Shown in pieces: positions 21,786 to 30,105 of a stretch of DNA of 35,756 nt. Every line of letters starts with the position of its first letter. Positions within the stretch are counted from its first letter, which is position 1. A program made the translations under genes and the position numbers. The stretch is from an uncultured Erysipelotrichaceae bacterium (GTDB taxonomy: Bacteria; Bacillota_I; Bacilli_A; Erysipelotrichales; Erysipelotrichaceae), in NCBI GenBank assembly GCA_902778375.1, contig CACYXJ010000018.1, positions 1 to 35,756 on the forward strand. Reading direction: 5' to 3'. The notes beneath the pieces were generated by a model. It saw only the letters and a list, made by a program, of their open reading frames with translations. It was not told where the DNA came from and searched no databases.

Positions 21786-23417
21786 TTATTTTCCCTTTCT
21801 TCCGATGCGTTTCAGGGTGAATTTACGATGGAATACCATCTGCGGCACTTTCATTGCGTATGTCACCAGCAGATAGACTCCGAAAGTCATGCACAGGTTC
21901 ACGAACACTTTGGCAAGTCCCAGCAGTCTTCCGGTTCCGACGGAATTCAGGCCGATGGCCTTGAGACCGAAGCATATCCCTGCCATGACGATGGTGGCGA
22001 TCACGACCCGCAGCAGAATAACCGCGACCTTGCGGAAACTGATGTCGAAGGCCTGGTGAATCTCATGCAGATTGGCAAATACCAGATAGCCGTAGGAGAT
22101 CAGGGTTGCCAGGATCGTACCCGGATAGCCCAGCCACATGATCAGCGGGATCATGATGGCGGCCTTGATGATCAGGGTGATGGCCAGCCGTTTCAATACG
22201 CTCTTGCGCAGACCGAGGGTCATCATGATATTGGTGACGATCGGAGCGATCGTACCCATGAAGCCTTCGATCCAGATCCAGCGGATGACCCCGCTGGAAG
22301 CGGCGACATCCTGGGTGTAGAACAGGATCTGATAGGCGTCTTCAGCATAGAGGAAGATGGCAAACGCGACCGGCAGGCCGACAAACAGAACGGTATCGAG
22401 ACAGTCGTAGATGTTGCTTGCGACTTTCTGATTGTCCTTTTCCGCCAGCGACGTGGCGATATGCGGAATCAGGGCCGAGGTGAAACCGGGTGCCAGGATC
22501 ATCGGTATCGCTGTCAGCTTGGTGCCGACATAGTTGAACGCTGAGAGAATGACATTCATTTCCGACTGCGTGTAGCCGTGCATGCGCAGACCGATCGGCA
22601 GGATGACGGAATTGAAGATATCGTCCGCATAGCCGAGGATCGCGACCAGCAGATACGGAACGGCAAGGGCGATGAATTCCCTGACGAGAATGTTCTGCGG
22701 CTTTGTTTCCGCTGTCTGTTCCTCTGCCTCTTTCAGGATCTCAGGATACTTCTTCCGGTCGAAGACGAAGATCTGCAGGAGACCGGCAACCGCCGCCACG
22801 GAAGTGGACAGAACGGCCAGATACAGGGCGATCTTCCTCTCCTTCCCCATCACATACACAGCCAGATAGGCAGTGCTGAGCAGGAATGCGACACGGAACA
22901 GCTGCTCGAATGCCTGCGAGAAGGCATATTCCTGCATTTCCCTGCGCCCCTGGTAGAAGCCGCGGAACGCGGACAGCAGCGGCACGAAGAAGATGGCCAT
23001 TGCCAGAACCCTCAGCACCGTCGCCATGATCGTCACGTCTTCGCCCGGGGCGATCAGATTCGCCAGCATGCCCGAGAACAGGATCATCAGCAGCATGCCT
23101 GCCGTGCCGGTGATCAGCATCGCCGCAAGCGAAATCTTCTTGATCGTTTTCAGGGCTTTGCTGTCCTTCGCCACGGTATAGCGGGCAACCAGGGTCGATA
23201 TCGCAAACGGGAAGCCGGCCGTAAATACATTCAGGATGTAACTGTAGATACGGTAGGCGGTTCCGTAATAGCTCATATACGCATCTGACTGCAGAATGGC
23301 GGAGAACGGAATGGAATAGACCAGGCCCAGAGCCTTGGCCACAAACAGTCCGCCGGTCCCGACCAGACCGCTCAGAATAATCGACTTTTTAACTTTTGAA
23401 GATCTTTCTTCACTCAT
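21786..23417 (-). CDS. Polysaccharide/lipid II flippase, MurJ/YtgP-like
   Basis: A 543-residue integral membrane protein of the MOP exporter superfamily (polysaccharide synthesis/SpoVB/YtgP branch), with about 14 hydrophobic helices. It opens with SSKVKKSIILSGLVGTGGLF then VAKALGLVYSIPF, and continues with TAGFPFAISTLVARYTVA and PMILAPGFTSALIPHIATSL, segments typical of YtgP/MurJ-type proteins. It probably flips lipid-linked cell-wall precursors across the membrane. YtgP of Bacillus subtilis is an accepted lipid II flippase, but a capsule or teichoic role cannot be excluded. The start at 23417 follows TTGGAGAA; the longer frame to 23552 runs through a terminator. It is monocistronic. Confidence 0.87.
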   Translation of the reverse strand: MSEERSSKVKKSIILSGLVGTGGLFVAKALGLVYSIPFSAILQSDAYMSYYGTAYRIYSYILNVFTAGFPFAISTLVARYTVAKDSKALKTIKKISLAAMLITGTAGMLLMILFSGMLANLIAPGEDVTIMATVLRVLAMAIFFVPLLSAFRGFYQGRREMQEYAFSQAFEQLFRVAFLLSTAYLAVYVMGKERKIALYLAVLSTSVAAVAGLLQIFVFDRKKYPEILKEAEEQTAETKPQNILVREFIALAVPYLLVAILGYADDIFNSVILPIGLRMHGYTQSEMNVILSAFNYVGTKLTAIPMILAPGFTSALIPHIATSLAEKDNQKVASNIYDCLDTVLFVGLPVAFAIFLYAEDAYQILFYTQDVAASSGVIRWIWIEGFMGTIAPIVTNIMMTLGLRKSVLKRLAITLIIKAAIMIPLIMWLGYPGTILATLISYGYLVFANLHEIHQAFDISFRKVAVILLRVVIATIVMAGICFGLKAIGLNSVGTGRLLGLAKVFVNLCMTFGVYLLVTYAMKVPQMVFHRKFTLKRIGRKGK

Positions 23418-23483
23418 ACATGTTCTCCAAAACATTCCTATTATATTATTGATCATCGATTTAGGAAAGCAGACAGAGAAAAA

Positions 23484-23505
23484 AGCCCCTTGCGGGGCCG
23501 GAAAA
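23484..23505 (-). terminator. Terminator of the reductase/carboxypeptidase operon
   Basis: On the minus strand GCCCC GCAA GGGGC is followed by TTTTTT, immediately after the carboxypeptidase stop codon. Confidence 0.88.
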
Positions 23506-25005
23506 TCATTTGAGATGGTACAGTTTCGTATATTTGTCTTCCAGATACTCAATATAGTAGTTCACATTGAATTCCTCACCGGTCGCCATCTTCATGATGT
23601 CATCGGCGTCATAGAGACATCCGTATTTATGGATGTGTTCCTTCAGCCAGTTCACGCATGTCTCGAAGTGTCCGCTGCGCAGAGCTTCGTCGACATCGAT
23701 CTCCTGCCGCATCTTTCTGACAAACTGGGCGGCGAAGGCACTGCCCAGGGCATATGTCGGGAAGTAGCCGAAACTGCCGCCGGACCAGTGGACATCCTGC
23801 AGGATGCCGGCTGATGCGGTCTGCGGACGGACGCCGAGATACTTCTCATACATATCATCCCATGTCTTATCGAGTCCTTCGGTGGAAATGGAACCGTCGA
23901 AGAGTCCCTTCTCGATTTCATAACGGATGAGGATGTGCATCGGGTATGTCAGTTCGTCCGCTTCCGTGCGGATCAGGGACGGCTTGGCGACATTGAGGGC
24001 ATCCACAAACTGGTCAAGGCTGACATTTCCAAGCTGTTCGGGGAACTGTTTCTGCAGGGACGGATAATTGCACTCCCAGAATGCCTTCGTCCTTGCCAGA
24101 TAGTTTTCGAACAGACGGGACTGCGATTCATGCATGCCGGAGGAAATGCCGGCTGCCAGGATCGTTCCGTCATAGCGCTCGTCGACGTCATGCTGGTAAG
24201 TCGCATGTCCGACTTCATGAACGGTGGAAAGAATGGCGGAAACGACGTTGTTCTTCAGATACTTGGTCGTTGTCCGCATGTCGTTGGAACATGTGCCGTC
24301 GGTAAACGGGTGTTCGGTTTCGTTCTGGTATCCCCAGGACGGATCGAAGTGCAGATAGGCAAGGATCCGGTCCATGTATTTTTTCTGTTCCGCCGGGTCA
24401 TATTCCAGATGCAGGAAGGATTCGTCGATCTGTTCCGCTTCCGTGACCTTTTTGATCAGCGGTACCAGACGTGTCTTCAGGGCATCGAAGAAAGCGTCGT
24501 ATTTCTCCCGGTTCATACCCGGCTCGTAATCGTCCAGCATCTGATCATATAAAGGCATGTCGACACCGCGGTATTCATAGCGCTTCTTCATGACTTCGAT
24601 GATCTGTTTCAGATACGGTTCGAAGATGCTGTAGTCATTCTTCATCTTGGCTTCCAGCCAGGCGTTGTAGGAGGCATTCATCAGTTCCTCGGAAGCGACA
24701 AATTCATCCTTGGGAATGCATACGGTGTCATGTACCATTTTCGCGTACAGTTTCACCGCTCTTTTTGTTTCTTCATCCAGACCTTCTTCCGTAAGCAGTT
24801 CTTTCAGAAGCTGTTCCATTTCCGGATCGGTCTCGACCGAGAACAGTTCGCCGGCAAGAAACGCCGTGCGCTTGTCGCGGTAGTCGGCTCCGGCTTCGGG
24901 AGCGACCGTCAGTTTGTCGATGGCAATGATGGACAGCGCCATCCGGTAGGCGGACATGCGGAACACCCAGTCATTGTACTTTTGCAGTTTTTCGTTCAGA
25001 TTCAT
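23506..25005 (-). CDS. M32 family metallocarboxypeptidase
   Basis: A 499-residue cytoplasmic zinc carboxypeptidase of family M32 (Taq carboxypeptidase type), close to the usual length of about 500. The active site is HEVGH at 263-267, and the third ligand is in HESQSRLFEN (Glu293). Other conserved pieces are DPSWGYQNETEHPFT and TDEVTYPMHILIRYE-like residues near 370 (seen here as ADELTYPMHILIRYEIE). It trims residues from peptide C termini, probably in peptide turnover. It follows the aldo/keto reductase gene by 18 bases on the same strand, forming an operon. The start follows GAGGG. Confidence 0.93.
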   Translation of the reverse strand: MNLNEKLQKYNDWVFRMSAYRMALSIIAIDKLTVAPEAGADYRDKRTAFLAGELFSVETDPEMEQLLKELLTEEGLDEETKRAVKLYAKMVHDTVCIPKDEFVASEELMNASYNAWLEAKMKNDYSIFEPYLKQIIEVMKKRYEYRGVDMPLYDQMLDDYEPGMNREKYDAFFDALKTRLVPLIKKVTEAEQIDESFLHLEYDPAEQKKYMDRILAYLHFDPSWGYQNETEHPFTDGTCSNDMRTTTKYLKNNVVSAILSTVHEVGHATYQHDVDERYDGTILAAGISSGMHESQSRLFENYLARTKAFWECNYPSLQKQFPEQLGNVSLDQFVDALNVAKPSLIRTEADELTYPMHILIRYEIEKGLFDGSISTEGLDKTWDDMYEKYLGVRPQTASAGILQDVHWSGGSFGYFPTYALGSAFAAQFVRKMRQEIDVDEALRSGHFETCVNWLKEHIHKYGCLYDADDIMKMATGEEFNVNYYIEYLEDKYTKLYHLK

Positions 25006-25023
25006 TTTTCCCTCTTTCTTTGA

Positions 25024-25941
25024 TTACGGCAGTCTGTTGCCGGCAGCGCGGTACAGCGCATACCATTCCTCGCGGCTGAGCACGACATCGCCGGCGGCCG
25101 CGGCGGAACGCAGATGATCCGGAGATGTGGTTCCGGTGATGACCTGCATGCGGGCCGGATATCTCAGCAGCCACGCATAGGCGATCGTATCGGCGCCGAC
25201 TTCATATTTATCGGCAAGTGCTGCCAGTTCGCGGTTGAGATCACTGTAGTTTTCGTTGTTCAGGAATGTTCCTGTGAAGTAGCCGACCTGCAGCGGCGAC
25301 CAGGTCTGCACGACCATGTCGTTGATGCGGCAGTATTCCAGAACGCTTCCGTCTCTGTTGATGCCGGCGTCGATTCCCATGTTCACATTGAATCCGGCAT
25401 CGAGCATCGGCGTGTGGGCGACACTCATCTGCACCTGATTGCAGACAAGCGGATATGTGACCTTCGTCTTCAGCAGTTCCATCTGCATCGGGTTCATATT
25501 GGAAACACCGAAGTTTCTGACCTTGCCTTCTTTATACAGTTTATCGAAGGCGGAAGCGACTTCCTCCGGCTCCATCAGGGCATCGGGACGGTGCAGCAGC
25601 AGCGAATCGAGATGATCTGTCTGCAGACGTCCGAGAATGCCTTCGACCGATTTCACGATGTACTCTTCCGAGAAATCGAAGAATCCCTGGCGGATGCCGC
25701 ACTTGGACTGAATGAAGATCTTTTCCCTGATTCCCGGATTGGCAGCCAGGAAACGGCCGAGCACTTCCTCGCTCTTTCCACCGCCGTAGATATCGGCATG
25801 GTCGAAGAAGTTGATGCCGCTGTCCATCGCTGTCTTCATGAAAGTATCAGCTGCCTGTTCGTCCATTCCCGCGATGCGCATTGATCCGGCACCAATCACG
25901 GAAACCGGCTGTTCTGATGATCCAAACCTGATGTAACGCAT
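25024..25941 (-). CDS. Aldo/keto reductase (YdhF-like)
   Basis: A 305-residue NADPH-dependent oxidoreductase. The catalytic tetrad is visible: Asp47 and Tyr52 in NFFDHADIYGGGKSE, Lys80 in IQSKCGIR and His117 in DSLLLHRPDAL. The sequence FDHADIYGG with LLLHRPD marks the YdhF-like group. Substrate is unknown. It shares only the fold with the other reductase in this window. The gene diverges from a LysR-type regulator, which probably controls it. The start follows AAGGAGGATTT, and the transcript should carry a leader of about 95 bases with a strong hairpin. Confidence 0.9.
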   Translation of the reverse strand: MRYIRFGSSEQPVSVIGAGSMRIAGMDEQAADTFMKTAMDSGINFFDHADIYGGGKSEEVLGRFLAANPGIREKIFIQSKCGIRQGFFDFSEEYIVKSVEGILGRLQTDHLDSLLLHRPDALMEPEEVASAFDKLYKEGKVRNFGVSNMNPMQMELLKTKVTYPLVCNQVQMSVAHTPMLDAGFNVNMGIDAGINRDGSVLEYCRINDMVVQTWSPLQVGYFTGTFLNNENYSDLNRELAALADKYEVGADTIAYAWLLRYPARMQVITGTTSPDHLRSAAAAGDVVLSREEWYALYRAAGNRLP

Positions 25942-25976
25942 AAATCCTCCTTATTATTAAAACTGTTTATTCATGT

Positions 25977-26044
25977 ACCGGAAATGCCCGGCACAAAGAA
26001 ACATACCGGCAGCCTGCGGGCATCCGGTTTCTTTTTTCATTATA
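25977..26044 (-). promoter_or_regulatory. Promoter and hairpin leader of the aldo/keto reductase
   Basis: Minus strand: TATAAT (26039-26044) followed by a hairpin with arms ACCGGATGCCCG and CGGGCATTTCCGGT (26028-25977, two extra bases on one side). It lies in the 5' leader about 35 bases before the ribosome site. On the plus strand the same hairpin ends in TTTCTTTTTTC and looks like a terminator, although no plus-strand gene precedes it. Confidence 0.5.
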
Positions 26045-26130
26045 TACTGATTTCCTCCGCGATATGATGACAGTGCACCGCCATATGCGTTTGTCTGACT
26101 CCATCATATATAATTGAAAGCAAAACATGA

Positions 26131-26136
26131 TATAAT
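26131..26136 (+). promoter_or_regulatory. Extended -10 box of the LysR-type gene
   Basis: TGATATAAT 26 bases before the start codon; no good -35 is seen at the right distance. The divergent reductase promoter lies about 90 bases away, so one regulator could act on both. Confidence 0.5.
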
Positions 26137-26161
26137 ATTGAAAACAACGGAGCATATTATC

Positions 26162-27055
26162 ATGAAAATAGAAGATCTGGAAGTTTTTGTTGCGACTGCG
26201 CAAAGTGAAATCTTTTTCACATCGACCGGTGAACCGCACCGCTTCAATTCCTCGGCGGCACCGGAGATCCTGCGTCTCGAGGAGGAGTTCGGTTCCCTGC
26301 TGTTTCTGCGTGAAGGCACAAACAGCGGTGTCATGACCGATGCCGGAAAAGCCCTCTTCCGCCAGTCCGCACCGCTGATCAAGCAATATCACAAAGTACT
26401 GCGCAGCATGGACAGATTCCGCGACAAGGACGAGCAGCAGCTGATCATCGGCACCCTGCCGCTCCTGAAACAGTACCGTCTGAACCGTGTGTTCAACCGC
26501 TTTATCGATGAACATGAAGGTATTAACATCCGGATGGAGGAAACCGACGGACGCAATCTGATCGACGGTCTCGCTGACGATTACTACGATGCCATTATCA
26601 TCCGCAAGAATATGCTGGCCGGCATGCGGACCGAGAATTACCGTCTGGCTTCCGACGAGATGATGGCCATTCTCTGGGAAGGCCACCGCTATGCCAAGGA
26701 CCCGTCCGTGCATATCACCGACCTGAAAAATGAATTCTTCTATCTGAATTCCCCCTATACCTCCTCATATGCGCAGGCCTGGAAACTGCTGAAGGACAAT
26801 CATATTTCAACCGAGAATGTCCGCACATCCGAAGTCGACCAGATCCTGCCGGCGGTCGCCGCCAGGGAAGGTGTCGCCCTTCTGCCGGTATCGACCCTGA
26901 TGGTCGCTTCCCAGCCGGGCATCGTGGCTGTGCCGCTGGACCCCCGCAGCACCCTGGAAGTCGTCTTTGCCCTGCGCCGCGGCAGCGAGCGGTCGGAAAC
27001 ATTGAAAGAACTGATCGACGTGATCAAAACAAGAGCGAAGAAAGTTCCGCAGTAA
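26162..27055 (+). CDS. LysR-type transcriptional regulator with a divergent helix-turn-helix
   Basis: A 297-residue protein. The N-terminal 65 residues follow the LysR layout (MKIEDLEVFVATAQ at the start, EILRLEEEFGSLLFLRE before the linker). However, the usual recognition segment (SQ.A.S..I..LE) is replaced by FNSSAAPEILRLEEE, and the residues before it are unusual. The effector-binding domain (about 90-290) has LIIGTLPLLKQYRLNRVFNR and GVALLPVSTLMV. It diverges from the aldo/keto reductase gene, the classic LysR arrangement. The start at 26162 follows ACGGAG. Family is fairly sure; the ligand is unknown. Confidence 0.8.
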   Translation: MKIEDLEVFVATAQSEIFFTSTGEPHRFNSSAAPEILRLEEEFGSLLFLREGTNSGVMTDAGKALFRQSAPLIKQYHKVLRSMDRFRDKDEQQLIIGTLPLLKQYRLNRVFNRFIDEHEGINIRMEETDGRNLIDGLADDYYDAIIIRKNMLAGMRTENYRLASDEMMAILWEGHRYAKDPSVHITDLKNEFFYLNSPYTSSYAQAWKLLKDNHISTENVRTSEVDQILPAVAAREGVALLPVSTLMVASQPGIVAVPLDPRSTLEVVFALRRGSERSETLKELIDVIKTRAKKVPQ

Positions 27056-27071
27056 GCGGAGCTTTTTTTTC
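27043..27071 (+). terminator. Terminator of the LysR-type gene
   Basis: AGTTCCGC AGTAA GCGGAGCT followed by eight T. The gene's TAA stop lies in the loop. Confidence 0.85.
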
Positions 27072-27079
27072 TGTTGATA

Positions 27080-27108
27080 TTGTTTTAAAACGGTTTATCC
27101 CTTACAAT
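27080..27108 (+). promoter_or_regulatory. Promoter of the DegV gene
   Basis: TTGTTT (27080-27085) and TACAAT (27103-27108) with a 17-bp spacer, 38 bases before the start codon. Confidence 0.6.
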
Positions 27109-27146
27109 GATGACTGCTACGGGCACTCGGAAGAAAAGGAGATATG

Positions 27147-28019
27147 ATGAAGGACTACGTGATTGCGACCGCTTCAACCTGTGATCTGGATCAGGCATGG
27201 CTTCAGGAACATAACGTTCCGGTCATTTCCTATACTTTCGAGATCGAAGGATCAGTCAGCGAGGACAACTGCACCGACGCTGCCAAGCGAAAGATCTTCA
27301 AGGCGATGCGGGATGGGATCTTCCCGAACACTTCGCAGATCACGACATATGCCTACTATGAATTCTTCCGCAATCTGGCGGAAGACGGCAAAACCGTCAT
27401 CTTCCTGGATATGGACAAGGCCATCTCCAGTTCCTACGGCAATTCCCTCAACGCTCTTGAGCAGCTGAAAGAGGAAATGCCGGCAGCCGATGTCCGCATT
27501 ATCGACACCCGCTGCATTACGATTGGTCTCGGACTGCTGGTCCGCAAGGCTGTGGCAATGAAGGAAGACGGAAAGACGGCTGACGAAGTAACGGCATGGA
27601 TCGAAGCCAACAAGATGAAGATCGCCCACCGTTTCATGATCGACGATCTGCAGTGGCTGCGCCATGGCGGACGTCTGTCCAACGCTTCGGCGATCGTCGG
27701 CACGCTGCTGGCAATCAAGCCGCTGATCTATATTCCCGATGACGGAACTCTGGTCGCCTACGCCAAGGTTCACGGCCGCAAGAAAGCGACGCACCAGCTG
27801 CTTGAGGATACACTGAAGAACGCGCGTAAGGAAAACAACGAATTCGTCATCACCCACAGCGACTGTCCTGAGGATGCCGTGAAATTCATGGAATCCCTGA
27901 AGGAACAGCTGCCGGAAGAAACACCGGTCTCGATTTACGAACTCGGTCCGGTCATCGGCTGTCATGTCGGTCCCGGATTCCTGGGAATTGTCTGCTTCAC
28001 GGACGAGAGAAAACAATAA
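27147..28019 (+). CDS. DegV family fatty-acid-binding protein
   Basis: A 290-residue cytoplasmic protein of the DegV/FakB fold, which holds a fatty acid for phosphorylation by FakA. Family features: STCDL near residue 10 (the preceding residue is Ala where Asp is common), FPNTSQITTYAYYEFFRNL, SSSYGNSLNALEQL, DTRCITIGLGLLV, WLRHGGRLSNASAIVGTLLA and GPVIGCHVGPGFLGI. Which fatty acid it binds cannot be told, and no fakA is in the window. The second of two adjacent ATG codons is chosen because the first touches AAAAGGAG. It is monocistronic. Confidence 0.92.
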   Translation: MKDYVIATASTCDLDQAWLQEHNVPVISYTFEIEGSVSEDNCTDAAKRKIFKAMRDGIFPNTSQITTYAYYEFFRNLAEDGKTVIFLDMDKAISSSYGNSLNALEQLKEEMPAADVRIIDTRCITIGLGLLVRKAVAMKEDGKTADEVTAWIEANKMKIAHRFMIDDLQWLRHGGRLSNASAIVGTLLAIKPLIYIPDDGTLVAYAKVHGRKKATHQLLEDTLKNARKENNEFVITHSDCPEDAVKFMESLKEQLPEETPVSIYELGPVIGCHVGPGFLGIVCFTDERKQ

Positions 28020-28045
28020 AGGATCTCCGCGAGATCCTTTTTTTG
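28018..28045 (+). terminator. Terminator of the DegV gene
   Basis: AAAGGATCTC CGC GAGATCCTTT followed by TTTTG. It may also stop the convergent acetyltransferase transcript, though its T-run there is short. Confidence 0.9.
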
Positions 28046-28516
28046 TTATCCGACGATCATTTCCATGACCGTTTTCTGAACTGTCAGTCCCTGTTTTTCG
28101 TAGAATCTGCGGGCGCTGTCGTTTCCCTCCCAGACATTCAATGTGAGATGATGGCAGCCTGTTCTTTTCGCCTCCTCTTTGACGAAGTCGAACAGCTCCT
28201 GACCGACATGTCTGCCGCGGCAGTTTTCATCCACGCACAGGTCGTCGATGTACAGCATCCGGTGCGGAACCATGTTGGGACTTTCAATCGGTTCGTGCAT
28301 GATGCAGAAGGCATAGCCCATGACCGTTCCGTTTTCGTCCGTCCAGACATAGACCGGTCTCTGGTCGTCCGCGATCAGTTCCTTCAGCTGTTCTTCCGTA
28401 TACTTGCGGGTACCGGGAATAAACAGGTCGGGACGCAGTGCGGCATGGATCTCGAGCACCTGCGACAGCAGGTCCATGATCCGCGGGATATCTTTTTCTT
28501 CAGCTCTTCTGATCAT
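28046..28516 (-). CDS. GNAT family N-acetyltransferase
   Basis: A 156-residue acetyl-CoA-dependent acetyltransferase. The acetyl-CoA motif A is visible as YIDDLCVDENCRGRHVGQEL. Motif B follows as HHLTLNVWEGNDSARRFYEK, with GLTVQKTVMEM at the end. The N terminus (MIRRAEEKDIPRIMDLL) is standard for RimI-like small GNATs. The substrate (amine, amino acid or protein N terminus) is not predictable. The start follows AAAGGAG, with an extended -10 (TGCTAGTAT) upstream. It is monocistronic. Confidence 0.9.
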   Translation of the reverse strand: MIRRAEEKDIPRIMDLLSQVLEIHAALRPDLFIPGTRKYTEEQLKELIADDQRPVYVWTDENGTVMGYAFCIMHEPIESPNMVPHRMLYIDDLCVDENCRGRHVGQELFDFVKEEAKRTGCHHLTLNVWEGNDSARRFYEKQGLTVQKTVMEMIVG

Positions 28517-28563
28517 AAACAGGCTCCTTTGTCCTATTCATACTAGCAGAGAATCCGCAGTCA

Positions 28564-28588
28564 GGAAAAGGCAGATTTCTCTGCCCTG
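28564..28588 (-). terminator. Terminator of the GH32 operon
   Basis: On the minus strand GGCAGA GAAA TCTGCC is followed by TTTTCC. Confidence 0.85.
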
Positions 28589-28591
28589 TTT

Positions 28592-30091
28592 TTATAATAC
28601 GAATGAGTCCTCTACTGCCGGCACCGCCTCATAGATGACAAGATCGATATTCTTGCCGCCCATGCGGATCAGGTTTTCCCCGGCTGTCGGGAAGATGCGG
28701 GACGACAGTACATACTCGCCGTCATTGACGAAGACCTCGACGCTGCTGCGGTCGACATAGATTTCCAGACTCTTCAGTCCGTCTTCCAGCGTCACGGTGC
28801 GGGTGCTGCCGAATTCCTCGTTGCACTGGTTCTCCAGATCGCCTCTTTCCACGACCAGACGGCGGCGGAACTTGTCATAGGTGATGGCGAAGCCGTTTTT
28901 ACGGGAGCGGGCGAAGAGATTCAGTTCGATGGATTCGCTGTCGGGATCATCCAGACGCATGATGGCTGTCTGCGGCATCAGGCCGTGCATCGAATCGGAT
29001 ACGATCGAGCCGTCCCTGGCTTCGAACAGTTTTCTGCCACGCAGCTGTTTCAGTGCCTTTGCCGGTTTCTGAATCAGCTTGCCGTCTTCGATCGTCAGCT
29101 CCCTGGCCAGCGTCTGCAGACCGGACCACTCTTCCTCGTCGGTTGCGGGATATGTGTAGTCGGCAGCGCCGAACCAGCCCGCCAGCACAGCTTTGTTTTC
29201 ATACTGGTTCTGCAAGGCACACTGGGCGGCATAGAAGTCGAAGCCGCGGTCAAGTTCCCTGAACGGTCCGTTGGGTACGAACTCGAGGTTTTCGAAGTCC
29301 ATCCGGCCGACGAAATAGACATTGTTGTATTTGTTGTTGTACAGTTCGCCTTCCGCTTCCAGGCCCTGGGGCGAGAACAGCAGCAGCCAGTCGTCGCCGA
29401 TCTTTTCGATATCCGGACATTCTACCATGAAGCCGAAATGATCATAGCCGCGTACTTTCAGTTCGCCTTCCAGCTTCCAGCCCTGCTTCAGCTGATCGGA
29501 GGAGTAAAGGAGGAACCTGCCGTGTTCCTGGGTGTCCTGGGCGCCGACCAGAATATAGTATTTGCCATCATGCGTGAACAGTTTCGGGTCGCGGAAATGT
29601 TCGGTATAGCCTTCCGGCTGGGTGAGCAGCGGGTGGTCGAGCTTCTGCAGTTCACCCTTTTCATCGATCCAGGCCAGCACCTGATACGGGTGTCTCTGGC
29701 CGAAGACGTCCTTGTTGTTGCCGGTATAGGCGAAATACATCGTTCCGTCTTCAATGAAGGCACTGCCGCTGTAGCATCCGTAGTTGTCATACAGGATGTC
29801 CGGCTTCATGGCAAGGCCCTTGTTTTCCCATACGGCAAGGTCTTCGCTTTCCACATGGTACCAGTGCTTCAGGCCATGCACTGCCCCGAACGGGAACCAC
29901 TGATAGTACAGATGCCATTTGCCGTCAAACCAGCTGAAACCGTTGGGATCGTTCATCAGGCCGGTGACAGGCTGAACATGAAATGTCGAACGCCAGCGTG
30001 ACTGGGCGATGCGCTCATGAAGATTCTGCAGTTCATAGCGGTCGTCCGGAGAAATTGTTCTGTACTTTTCTTTGCGTGTCCAGGTTCTCAT
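28592..30091 (-). CDS. Glycoside hydrolase family 32 (sucrose-6-phosphate hydrolase/beta-fructosidase)
   Basis: A 499-residue cytoplasmic hydrolase that releases fructose from sucrose, sucrose-6-phosphate or short fructans. The three GH32 acidic motifs are present: GLMNDPNGF (nucleophile Asp48), EHFRDPKLF (Asp169, transition-state stabiliser) and MVECPDIEKI (acid/base Glu224). The C-terminal beta-sandwich includes LKSLEIYVDRSSVEVFVNDG. There is no signal peptide, so the sugar must be imported, yet no PTS or ABC transporter gene lies in this window. It is the last gene of the HAD phosphatase/epimerase operon, 14 bases after galM. The start follows GGAGGACTATCT. Confidence 0.93.
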   Translation of the reverse strand: MRTWTRKEKYRTISPDDRYELQNLHERIAQSRWRSTFHVQPVTGLMNDPNGFSWFDGKWHLYYQWFPFGAVHGLKHWYHVESEDLAVWENKGLAMKPDILYDNYGCYSGSAFIEDGTMYFAYTGNNKDVFGQRHPYQVLAWIDEKGELQKLDHPLLTQPEGYTEHFRDPKLFTHDGKYYILVGAQDTQEHGRFLLYSSDQLKQGWKLEGELKVRGYDHFGFMVECPDIEKIGDDWLLLFSPQGLEAEGELYNNKYNNVYFVGRMDFENLEFVPNGPFRELDRGFDFYAAQCALQNQYENKAVLAGWFGAADYTYPATDEEEWSGLQTLARELTIEDGKLIQKPAKALKQLRGRKLFEARDGSIVSDSMHGLMPQTAIMRLDDPDSESIELNLFARSRKNGFAITYDKFRRRLVVERGDLENQCNEEFGSTRTVTLEDGLKSLEIYVDRSSVEVFVNDGEYVLSSRIFPTAGENLIRMGGKNIDLVIYEAVPAVEDSFVL

Positions 30092-30105
30092 AGATAGTCC
30101 TCCTG

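Noticed and set aside
4511..25941. The two aldo/keto reductases as recent paralogues
   Set aside because: They differ in length and in the residues around every catalytic position, so they only share the superfamily fold.
28985..30001. Open frame of 338 codons opposite the GH32 gene
   Set aside because: Antisense shadow; GH32 motifs on the other strand are complete.
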